Below are positions 53,801-62,515 of a DNA stretch of 64,000 bases, piece by piece. Origin of the DNA: Liopterus haemorrhoidalis (Eukaryota; Arthropoda; Insecta; Coleoptera; Dytiscidae); the NCBI GenBank assembly GCA_963971575.1, contig OZ020616.1, positions 17,019,575 through 17,083,574 of the forward strand, written 5' to 3'. The translations under genes were made by a program, and so were the position numbers. Below the pieces are notes generated by a model that worked only from the letters and a program-made list of their open reading frames with translations, made no database searches and had not been told where the DNA came from. The stretch's first letter is position 1, and the number at the start of each line of letters is the position of its first letter.

Positions 53801-56800
53801 CATGCATGCTAACGGGACGTCAGTCTTTGTTTATCGTATATGTTATATACACGTGAAGTTTGATTTATGGCTATAAATATAAAAATATCGTTTAATTTTT
53901 TAATTTTCTACTTGTTTTAATTTCTTTTTTCTACGAAAGGATGCTTCTTCATTCTAAATAAATTTTCTTACATTCATTTTTGATGTGAAGGGAATAATAA
54001 GTGAAATATTTTAATATTTTAGTTTATCTAGTCCCCCTGTAACTACCCTAATATTCACCAAATTGAAAAAATGCATAGAACAAATAAGATTTGTTTTCTT
54101 ATAAACTATTTTTATTGTATAGTTTTATGTTAAGATAGTTCTGTTTGTATAGGAAATATTTTAAGTTTCTTAGTACCAGTTTTAACCCAGAAACACCTCC
54201 TAAGAAAGAAAATTTTTAGATACCATGCCTATATTTGATCCTGGTTCTACTTTATTGTACCAAATTTCGTTAAAATACATCCAGTCGTTTTTAAAAACAG
54301 ATATAACAATTTTATTGATTACTATATTATTACAGCAATCTGTTTTTCTATTTTTATTTAAATATACTTAAAATTATATTTGTATTCGATTTTATTGTTA
54401 TTTAGTAACTATAATACAAATACACATCACCTTAAATTTCATATAAATCAGTATAAAATTTCTTTAGGTTTTTATTTATAATTTTTCAGTAGAACTATCT
54501 TGAAATAAATATTTATTATGAAAATAGTCAATAAAAATATTTAAAAACGTGCAACATCTAGTATATTAATTTTGTATGCTAGTTTGAACTAAGCCGACAT
54601 GTGACGTATTCCCTCTCACGTTCTGATTGGTCAGAAGTTACGAGACAACCTTTACTTTAATAATCTTGCTCCCGTCCAAACTAGTAATGGGCGCGTGCCG
54701 TGAAATTTGCGTGTCACTTCGTGACACGGCCTTTCACGGTAAGATCGTGAGTGAACGTGATTAATAGTTTGCCTTTCGTGCGTGATTGTGCGTGATTCAA
54801 AATTTACCGTGACACGTCGTGCGTGCAATCACGGCGTGTCACGACTCACGAAGTTTAAATTTTAGTAAGAAGAAAGAATTGTCTATTTTGTATCATTATC
54901 TATGCTGGATTTTGTATCTCCTTCTACGACGAAGCAACATGTCTCCGTTATATGCAGGCGTTGGAATTATTTTTTGTTTAATTTTGAATGAATCTGACTG
55001 GATATGGTTAACTCAACAATCTCATTGTAACTACAGTCTGTTCCAAACGGTTAAGTGGAACTAAATGGGATTTTCGTTCTTTTAGGTTGTCACGAGAAGG
55101 GACCTTGCTTGGGTTATTTCATTTTTCACGTTGGAATGTCAAAATTTAAAATTTCAACAATTAAACCATAGAAACAAATGACATGTCAAAAATAAATTAT
55201 TTTTTATTACAAATTTTAATGACAAAAAAATAAATAAATGGGAAATTTGTATTAAGAATGCACAAAATATCAAAATATAAAGAAAATTACATTTTAAAAT
55301 GATATTAACCTTAACCAAAAAATGTTTATTGTAAGTATGATTTACAAAGCTTAAACAAAACGACCGAAAAGCACTATTTAAACGATGAAAGTAACTAGAT
55401 TGCAAAATCTAGTTCCGCTTAACCGTTTGGAATAGACTGTAGTTTGCGCTTTTTCTCTAACCAGTGTGATTTGATGGGATCATACAGAACATTAACCAAT
55501 ATTCTTCATTTAAGTATCCTTTTCTTAAAATAAATTGAGCCCTGCAAATCCGTGGATCTTGTTATAAATTTATTTCGTAGTAGGCGTTTTATTCTTTTGA
55601 TATCGTATACAGATATAGCAGGCCAGGGGCGCACACAGATTTTTGGCTCGGGGGGGTCCAATTATACATAATTTTTATAAACACAGGGCAAAATTTCAAG
55701 TGAAGAGCTAAAAAAAAGTCCTCACTTCTCACAGTACGGGGGGGGGGTCCGGACCCCTTGGACCCCACCCCCCTTGTGTGCGCCCCTGTAGCAGGCTAAG
55801 AAAAAAAATTATGGTTGTCATTAGTTGAAAATAATAAACAGACAAAAAAAAATAATACGATACAGGAATCTTCAATGTGGTATTGCAACGTTATTATTAG
55901 TATATATAATTTGTTGGATAACAATTATAATCTATAAAATTGTTGACTCCAATTGTGGAGGATTTTGCCTACATTGAAGAAGGGTTTATAACCAAGAATA
56001 TTATTCTGTTTTATACTGATCGTATTAATATTTGAAGCCGCACAACACCTTAGGTATGTTCACAACATAAACTAAACAACCAGTAATTGTTGTCTCTTAT
56101 CTGTATGCGATACTAACTTCTACTACGATTTTCAGGCTTCCATTTTTATATCATATTTCTTCACTCCAACCGTCGACGAATAGCAGAGATAGAGTGTGGA
56201 TATAGCGATAGAAAGGAGAGAGCTGTAGAAAATCCATCTAATTTGTAGTAACTATATTTTAAGATATATTTTCAAAATTATCATAGGAGTTAATTAGGAA
56301 ATGACTTCTTTTTTAAATGTTAAGTTTACTTTATAGTCACTTTGGTCGACCATCGCAAAATTGCATTGTAATCCAATTTAACTCCTAATTTATCACTATT
56401 TTCGTTGTTTCAAATTCAATTGTCATTTTTTTTATTTACAATATATTTATTTTATTAAATTTCAATAAATTTATTATTTCTCTCTCTCTTTCAATATTAA
56501 GACTTGTTGGTCGGTCTAATAAATAAGGATATTTAGACCAGCTGGCGCCCAGATAATTTTCAATTAATTAAAATAAGAACCGCACGACCGTCTCCACTGT
56601 TAAAAGCTGACGATGGCCTAAAATTTTGGTAAAGTATCGTTACAATCTTTCTGCGGTTGCAGATAAATTATCAATTAAATCGTGTGGATGCGGATAAAAT
56701 ATCTTATCCGCTTATCCGAAATATGCGCATGAACATAAAATCTTCGGTTAGACGCCTCTTCCCACGGAAGACGCGATTAGAACCCCAAAAGTGTATCGCT

Positions 56801-59800
56801 GGTATTTGTATTTTGCTTATGGCAAAAGTGAAATAATGATACGTTACGAAAGTTGTTACTTTTTACTCTTCCCATAAAGACCTATTTTACGCTTACTTAA
56901 TTAGTTAAATATAGTAGAGTTTATATAAAAACGTAGATACAACAATTTCTTAGAATTTATTGCCAGTTTATCGATTGAAAAAAAAAAGTTTGTAACGTGT
57001 CGTCTTATTTTGCATTTCTTGACGTCGTCATATAACTTTCATCTTTTAATAATAGTATGAATTTAAGAATTTAGTCTTATTATTAAGAATTCATTTTTTT
57101 TTTAAGTTTGCTGAAAAAAAAAAGAAATATAATTCTTTTATATACCTACATAACAATCATTTCTTGTTAATAAAATTTAGAGAAGGGCGTGGGTTGGCCA
57201 TTCTAACGTGAAAAAATTCACGCGTGTCACTATTCACGCGTGAGTCACGATTCACGCGCGAGTCACGAAGCACGCGTGCCCGTGAAGCACGAGTGCGTGA
57301 CTGTGAAATTTTAAAATTATGATTTCGTGTGCGTGCGTGTAATTTTGAATCTGACTACGTGAGCGTGCGTGATCGTGAAAAAATTTTATTCACGCGCCCA
57401 TCACTAGTCCAAACTAGACAAAAATGTTACAGGACGTGTTACATGACAGGACCGGCTCGCTAATCTGAAGCCAGCTTAAATACTTGTGTTGATTTCAGGA
57501 TGGTCGCAGAGCCTGGCTATCTTCACATCATTTGTGAGCTTCAGTTTATCGATGTACACAGTGAGAAAAGCCAACAACATACTAAATCAACAGAAAGAAT
57601 CCTGGTCAGGATATGCTATTTACGCTGTGGGAAGAGCTCTACCAATAGGTACTTATTATTATTTTTGAATGAGAATTAATACGAGGGTCGTCCGAAATAT
57701 AAGGTCTCCAATTTTTTTCACAAAGAAAAGCACGTTTATTTGCAATGAGTTATATATTGTTGGAAAGTCTGGACTTTTTACTATTTTTCTACATAACCCC
57801 CGCTGCAATCAATGCATTTTTGCATGTGGTGTAGCATTTTTCGTATACACGTGTCATAGAATTCTCCCGCCGCGGCGTGTAGGTAGCGTATGACCTCTTC
57901 TTTTAACTCCTCGTTGGTCCTGAAATTCGTCCCACCAATCAGTGATGGGCGCGTAAGTTACATGATGTAAGTTACCTCATTGTTGACGCGTAAACAATGA
58001 TGTAAAGTAAACACAAAAACTCTTGTAAACAATGTAAACATTGTAAACAATGATTTAGACATGCGCACTTGTTTTGAATTATAGAATCTCATTTTCAATA
58101 CATTTTTCTAAATAATAAAATTTTAATGAAACGATTTTAAATGAAAAAGTAAGTACATAAAATTAGGACAAGCCAATATACATATTAATAAAAATCGAAT
58201 TTGCATCATCATACAGGTGTTACATACAAATTAGTAAATATGAATATGAAAAATAAAAAACTTGTTTCTTTAAAAAATTCAATCTATTTTTTTTAATAAC
58301 AAAATACATTAAATTTCCCCTTTAAGAAAATCAGTCTATATTTTTTAATAACGAAAAGATTCATTGCAAATTTTTGCATAACGCCCTATATTTTCTTTCA
58401 TTTTCTTTAATTAAAACAAAACCTAGTTCTTCAGAACTATTCCTTCGGTTTCTTCCCAACATTTTTTAAATAAATTTATTGTTTTGAACTGAATATACTT
58501 GTTCATTAACCCTATATTATTCGTATTAAATAACTAAAACTAACCTCATTATTTGACAGTTTAAAAAGTTTACATTGTTTACATTGTTGACAAGTTTACC
58601 AATTGTTTACATAAGTTTACACGTAAACGTAAACAATTAAAGTTTTCGTGTAAACGCCCATCACTGCCACCAATGTATGACTTCAACGGTGTCAGGACAG
58701 AATTACACTGGACAAAATTACACGGGACAAAATTACACAGAAGAAATTACACATAGACAAAATAACACAGGGAAGAAATTACACAAGGACGAAATTACAC
58801 AAAATTACACTAAGACAAAATTACACATTTAATTTTTTTGTGTTTATGAATTTTCTGTTTGTGTTCTTTTATATAAAACTTTTTTTTAAAGGGTTGGATT
58901 AAGTAAGTTTTGATGTTTTTTTTGGAAAAATAAAAAATTGTATTTTAAGAGTTGGAAAAATTAAATTTTAGTGTTATATGAATTAATAAAAAAATTGTAT
59001 TTTCAAGGCTGGATTAAGTAAATTTTAGTGTTATATGAATAAATACAAAAAAAAAATATTTTCAGGGTTGGCTTTAGTAAATTATCGTGTTTTTTTAATA
59101 CATTTTTAAAATTGTAATTTAAGGGTTGGATTAAGTAAACTATCGTGTTTTTTGAATAAATTTAAAATAATATGTATCGGTAAATATGAATAAATACAAA
59201 AAAATGTATTTTCAGGATTGGGTTAAGTACATTATTTTTTAACGTTAAAAAATCTAATTTAAGGATTGAATGAAGTAAATTCTAATGTTCTTTTTAAAAA
59301 ATAAAAATATTGGTTGGATTAAGTAAGTTTTAGTGTTTTTCAGGAAATTGAGATATTTAATTTAATAGGAAGCTGTAATGTACATTTTTTTGTTAATTTC
59401 AATAAAAATTGAATGTGTGAAATGGAAATATGGTATCCTTTGTCGATTGTCGATTTATTCTAGAAAAAACTTTTTTTTTTCAAAATATAACTAAAATTTA
59501 CTTAATTCGACCCTTAAATATAATTTTTTCTATTTATTCAAAAAAAAAAACACTAAAGTTTAACTAATCCAAGCCATAAAATACATTTTTTCAATATCAC
59601 CAAGGGTTACGTAATCCAGCCCTTAAAACATTTTTTTAAATTTATTTTTAAAAAAACACGATAATTTACTAAAGCCAATTCCGAAAATACATTTTTTTTG
59701 TATTTTTTCATATTTGCGACCAAAAATTACTTAATCCAGTCCTGAAAATACAATTTTTTTATTAATTCATATAACACTAAAATTTACTTATTCCAACCCT

Positions 59801-62133
59801 GAAAATACAAATTTTTATTTATTCAAAAAAAAAATAAAACTTACTTAATCCAACCCTTCAAAAAAAATTTTTTATATAAAAAAACACAAACAGAAAATTA
59901 ACAAACACAAACAAATTAAATGTGTAATTTTGTCTTAGTGTAATTTTCGTATGTGTAATTTCGTCCTTGTGTAATTTCTTCCCTGTGTAATTCTGTCTAT
60001 GTGTAATTTCTTCTGTGTAATTTTGTCCCGTGTAATTTTGTCCAGTGAAATTTCGTCATGTAACCGACTTCAACGCAGGAAAGAGACGATAATTTTTTTT
60101 TTTTTTCTCTGTATAATCTATAATACATGAAAATATATAACAATAATTACAGGCAGAGCCGCAGTAAGGAGGGGCGAGGGGGCGACGGCCCTGGGCGCAC
60201 TAGAGAAAAGGGCGCTGACGGGCTTGACTAAGGGGCGCCATTGCAAAGGCGAGGACCTTTTTTTTTTGCTTATCACTTAAATTTATTTGCCAAGGGCGCC
60301 AAAACACGGCTTTGCCCCTAGCGCAAGTTTTCCTTACTGCGGCTCTGATTACAGGTCAAATCTAACATAAATGGAAAACAAAATAATATAAATAATTTTA
60401 TGAATCTAAATAAATTGGTAACCAGACAACTGGGGCCGTAAGACAATTCGGGCCATTCACAATTGGGGCTTTTGACAATTGGGGCCATAACTATAAGAGA
60501 TACAGTCTTCTTTTGTTTAAAATAAAAAATAATTATTTAACAAGTTGGCAGTGGGAGTTGTACAAAAAAATTGTATTTTAAGGGGTGGCTTAAGAAAATT
60601 TTCGTGTTAATTTGATTAAAAATAAATTGCATTTTAAGGGTTAGATTAAGTAAAATTTAGTGCTCTTTTGACTATATAAATAAAAATGTATTTTAAGGGT
60701 TGGCTTAGGTAAATTTAAGTGTTCTTTTGAATAAATAAATAAAAAATGTATTTAATTTCAGAAGTAAATATTTTGTAACTAAATTTAATTAATATGAGTC
60801 AACTACAAGAGAATCAGTTATTTTTTGTTTGACTAGTTTTTTTTTTTTTTATGTTTGGTAGTATTTTTTTGTACATAGGTATTTTATGTATTTCGTTTAT
60901 ATAAAACGGGCAAAATTTTCTAGATAAACATAATAAAAATTAAAAATTGATAATACCTATCATGTCTCTAATGTGACTAAATTTTCAAATACATAATCTT
61001 CATAATATGTGCTGCTTTGAGATTCTCGCTGATCGTAAAATTTTATTAGAATATTATTTTCGAATGCACGTGTACTTAAACATTTTCTATTGGTTCAGAA
61101 TTTAATGAGAGCGGGGAATATATAGTTAAAAGAGCACCAAATTTTACTTAATATAACTCTTAAAATACAATTTCTTTTTAATCAAATGATCACGAAAATT
61201 TTCTTAAGCCAACTTAAAATACAATTTTTTTATTTATTCCAATTCCCACCAAAATGTACTTAATCAAACCATTAAAATATTTTTTTTTCAAAAGAACACG
61301 CAATTTAATTTATGCCAACTTGTAAAATAATTATTTTTTATTTTAAACAAAAGAAGGCTCTAGCTCTTATAGTTGTCAAACGGTCCCAGTTGTCAAACGC
61401 CCCAATTGTGAACAGCCCGAATTGCTAATAGTCCCAATTGTGAAAAGCCCCAATTGTGTACGGCCCGAATTGTCCATCGCCCCAGTTGTTAATGATCCCA
61501 GTTGGGAAAAGCCCCAATTGTGAACGGCCCGATTGTCTTTCGGCCCCAGTTGTCATGGAACCGGAGAAAATACACTCAGTAGCGCAAACCTTGGCCACAA
61601 AGTCATTGGCAATTCATTTAAGTTCAGTTTCAAGTCTATCGTACATTACGGGATACACTGTGGATCTTTTATTGTTTATTTATACATACCTATCTATGTT
61701 TGCAGGATGTCGCTTCATGAGTATAATGTTGGCACTACATGCGGGCGTAGTCCTATCTAAAGGACTAGAATTCTGGTTGGTATGTTTGGCGATTGTGCCA
61801 CTCCACTACGTCTGTTCAGTCCTGTGGCTATGGCGAACTGGTTCCTGCAGTGGACTATGCAACCTACTCAATTCAGCCACAGTATGGCTTATCGAGCCGC
61901 TCGTTACCGTGCATGATGATGCAATTACAGTCCGCAGAGCTCTGTGTTGGTCCATCATCTATATACTGGAATGCTCAGTGTTTCTTATTATGTGGTCCTT
62001 AGAAGACAAGTTATACAATATATCTATCAGATTTGCTATAATTGTAACAATTATATTAACAGATGTTCTCGGGAGATTTTTATTTTGCTTATTCTGGTAT
62101 TTAAGGCCACATTTTATTGTAAAATTTAAATAA
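46758..62133 (+). CDS. XK-related (XKR) membrane protein gene, four exons
   Basis: Four exons join in consistent phases (TG|G, then G|GA twice) with GT-AG introns. From the ATG at 46805 they encode 656 residues ending at TAA 62131-62133. XK-related proteins are 8-10-pass membrane proteins; some members are caspase-activated phospholipid scramblases. Family marks are a first membrane segment with LFFGDMGTDYYLAFNY, CPIHWIWQPVYRLLNLQVV, the signature EALPQLILQLYI in exon 2, WSQSLAIFTSFVSFSLSMY in exon 3, and five or so further hydrophobic segments in exon 4. Unusually, about 295 residues separate the first and second membrane segments. The start is uncertain: an acceptor at 46757 gives an in-frame acidic extension (TTEIDDEPEEF) and implies an upstream exon. 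The introns of 4.7, 4.6 and 4.1 kb are almost wholly transposons. Confidence 0.85.
48055..49125 (+). mobile_element. Fam-A repeat, copy 3, in XKR intron 1
   Basis: Collinear with 9503-10570, including the (GTCT)n at 48123-48152, a tRNA-like segment at 48635-48705 (GTGTAGTGG, then AGTTCGATCCCC) and the terminal hairpin GTGTGAAAATTCACAC. A long minus-strand frame in copy 1 is broken here, so the frame is not a conserved gene. Confidence 0.85.
49187..49729. mobile_element. Fam-K MITE, copy 2, TA duplication
   Basis: TAGTCGGATTGGTGATAG and the inverse CTTATCAGCAATCCGACTA, between TA dinucleotides. Close to the copy at 19087. It interrupts the left arm of the long-armed mariner, so it is younger than that element. 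Confidence 0.9.
49947..50171 (-). pseudogene. Mariner transposase fragment
   Basis: The minus strand reads HHVAPAHNDYLVNNYLQNKY and DDKWIGTNGPINWSPRSPDL, then TSLDFLFGDF. This is the second-to-third catalytic region (family QQDGAPAHN ... W-P-P-R-S-P-D-L-T-P-L-D). The second catalytic Asp is lost (QHHV in place of QQDG), and the first domain is absent. Confidence 0.75.
50778..51971 (-). pseudogene. Mariner transposase remnant, interrupted
   Basis: Minus-strand blocks in order: NAEPSEKTGDNWFAEFRRGR, RPKSVVIQRNIDAVLKMVEE and DRSVTYREIEASFGISQTAI (DNA-binding domain, 51971-51700). Then a frameshifted VTKLGFIHMNWKLSNNPLFG region, and beyond the hAT MITE CPYSPDLSPNGFF (third catalytic Asp, about 50955). 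The pattern YSPDLSP-x-x-FF belongs to mariner DD34D enzymes. Stops and frameshifts make it inactive. Confidence 0.8.
51105..51358. mobile_element. hAT MITE, CAGTGGCGCACCCAGG ends
   Basis: The tips CAGTGGCGCACCCAGG / CCTGGGTGCGCCACTG are perfect over 16 bp. The duplication ACTTCTGG is perfect at 51097-51104 and 51359-51366. It has C-runs near both ends and GAGGACC/T-run units inside. It interrupts the mariner transposase. Confidence 0.95.
52071..52396. mobile_element. TA-MITE, TAGTCCGTTCAAAGG ends
   Basis: TAGTCCGTTCAAAGGTGAG and its perfect inverse lie between TA at 52069-52070 and 52397-52398. The terminal match continues to about 30 bp. It sits inside the mariner at 50677. Confidence 0.92.
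52563..52870 (+). CDS. XKR exon 2: family signature EALPQLILQLYI
   Basis: Acceptor TTCGTCTTGACAG and donor CAGACAG|GTATAC. The first G completes Trp 362. It encodes the re-entrant/cytosolic region with HLYALNWRRAYHYLK, NFQETYCVVTRVKNAEARTE and the family signature EALPQLILQLYI, ending in EFQT. The downstream intron begins 25 bp before a Fam-L repeat. Confidence 0.9.
52893..53515 (+). mobile_element. Fam-L repeat, copy 2, in XKR intron 2
   Basis: Collinear with 12235-12795, with the (GTCT)n tract at 53028-53085. It ends CCTGTGGTGGCCACAGCTG. It begins 25 bp after the exon 2 donor. Confidence 0.8.
53516..54673. other. Gene-free intronic stretch
   Basis: CAGCGGCGGTGAAAGGC at 53610 resembles a hAT-MITE left tip, with AAGCCCAGGGCGCC following; its right tip is not found. 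The remainder is AT-rich intron. Confidence 0.45.
55033..55441. mobile_element. Fam-C MITE, complete, inverted
   Basis: CAGTCTGTTCCAAACGG and its inverse lie between TA dinucleotides. Inverse of the copy at 1146. Confidence 0.88.
55624..55788. mobile_element. hAT MITE, CAGGGGCGCACACAG ends
   Basis: The tips CAGGGGCGCACACAG / TTGTGTGCGCCCCTG have a perfect duplication TAGCAGGC at 55616-55623 and 55789-55796. G-runs lie near both ends. Confidence 0.94.
55800..57180. other. Interior of Fam-I copy 3, no gene seen
   Basis: No transposase domain or long frame. A possible autonomous ancestor cannot be reconstructed from this stretch. Confidence 0.4.
57499..57648 (+). CDS. XKR exon 3: membrane segment
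   Basis: Acceptor TTGATTTCAG and donor CCAATAG|GTACTT, 150 bp, phase 1 on both sides. It encodes GWSQSLAIFTSFVSFSLSMY and TVRKANNILNQQKESWSGYA. It would be skippable in frame. Confidence 0.88.
57940..58666. mobile_element. Fam-I hAT, copy 4 (GTAAAC arrays)
   Basis: The tips CAGTGATGGGCGCG / CGCCCATCACTG have a perfect duplication CCACCAAT at 57932-57939 and 58667-58674. About a dozen GTAAAC/GTTTAC words occur near the two ends (AATGTAAACATTGTAAAC). TAACCTCATT at 58541-58550 is the inverse of the conserved inner block. Confidence 0.93.
58688..60065. mobile_element. MULE-like foldback J1, 9-bp duplication, AATTACAC tips
   Basis: A nearly perfect foldback of 1.38 kb. GACTTCAAC is duplicated at 58679-58687 and 60066-60074; 9 bp is typical of Mutator-like elements. 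The tips GGTGTCAGGACAGAAT / inverse GGTTACATGACGAAAT lead into about eight AATTACAC repeats per arm (spacers CTGGACAA, GGGACAA, AGAAG, ATAGACA). The inner arms carry about eight 55-65-bp units containing GGTTGGATTAAGTAAATTTT. No protein is encoded. Confidence 0.9.
60154..60347. mobile_element. Fam-F hAT MITE, copy 3
   Basis: CAGAGCCGCAGTAAGGA / TCCTTACTGCGGCTCTG are perfect inverted repeats, and the duplication ATTACAGG is perfect at 60146-60153 and 60348-60355. Confidence 0.95.
60417..61562. mobile_element. MULE-like foldback J2, CAATTGGGGC tips
   Basis: The tips GGTAACCAGACAACTGGGGC / inverse GGTTCCATGACAACTGGGGC resemble J1 in the first dozen bases. The subterminal repeats are instead ACAATTGGGGC-type (three on the left, about ten on the right). 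The inner arms carry the same GGTTGGATTAAGTAAATTT core units as J1, about three per side. No clear target duplication (AAATAAATT against GGAGAAAAT). Confidence 0.85.
61706..62133 (+). CDS. XKR exon 4: C-terminal membrane segments and stop
   Basis: Acceptor CTATCTATGTTTGCAG, then 428 bp to the TAA. It encodes hydrophobic segments around FMSIMLALHAGVVLS, FWLVCLAIVPLHYVCSVLWL, LNSATVWLIEPLV, ALCWSIIYILECSVFLIMW and FAIIVTIILTDVLGRFLF. It ends HFIVKFK without a visible caspase-like site. It starts 143 bp after a MULE-like foldback. Confidence 0.88.
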
Positions 62134-62153
62134 TTGTATTTCAGAATCTTCTA

Positions 62154-62159
62154 AATAAA
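62154..62159 (+). terminator. Poly(A) signal of the XKR gene
   Basis: AATAAA, 21 bases after the XKR stop codon. Confidence 0.7.
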
Positions 62160-62515
62160 ATTATTGGTTAATGTTCCGTATTAGTCCACCGCAACTAGAC
62201 TTGTATGCTTAGAATGAATTATATGATAACGTTAGAAAGCAGAAGGCATGGTCGTAAGAGTGGGGAGCCAATAGTAATCATTCATTCATCTGTAGTTGGC
62301 AGAAAAATACGGTTTTTAACACAAGGAACATTCGAATATATGTAACTGATAATTTTGGAACTCTTTATGAAGTTAATGTTTTTCAAAATACGTATCGTAT
62401 AAATCTCATTAGAAACAGGTAAAAATTCCTTATGAGTACCTGTTTATATACGTTTAGCAAGTTTAAGTTTTTTCTGTCTAAAATTTTTGCTAACTAAACC
62501 TAACCTAATTAATTT
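62160..62515. other. Downstream of XKR, no gene
   Basis: AT-rich, no recognised feature. Confidence 0.45.

Larger units (their letters stand above)
54682..57406. mobile_element. Fam-I hAT, copy 3 (CGTGAC arrays)
   Basis: The tips TAGTAATGGGCGCG / CGCGCCCATCACTA have a perfect duplication GTCCAAAC at 54674-54681 and 57407-57414. Both ends carry dense CGTGAC/CACG words with CACGCGTG palindromes (57220-57300), in place of the GTTTAC or GTCTAC words of the other copies. The 2.7-kb interior contains the Fam-C copy at 55033 and the hAT MITE at 55624. No transposase was recognised. Confidence 0.88.
57674..60100 (-). pseudogene. Mariner C-terminal fragment split by a hAT and a foldback
   Basis: The 3' tip TACGAGGGTCGTCCG is at 57678. 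The minus strand then reads upstream as GGYVEK-stop, YDTCIRKMLHHMQKCID and GGTNFRTNEELKEEVIRYLH, up to the hAT at 57940. LKSYIG continues between 58667 and 58687, and LFPALKS after the foldback at 60066-60090. Removing both inserts makes the peptide continuous, which dates both insertions after the mariner. Confidence 0.82.

Noticed and set aside
61456..61705. Coding sequence upstream of XKR exon 4 in the same open frame
   Set aside because: It runs through the terminal minisatellite of foldback J2 and an intronic stretch; the acceptor at 61705 gives the phase-consistent join to exon 3.
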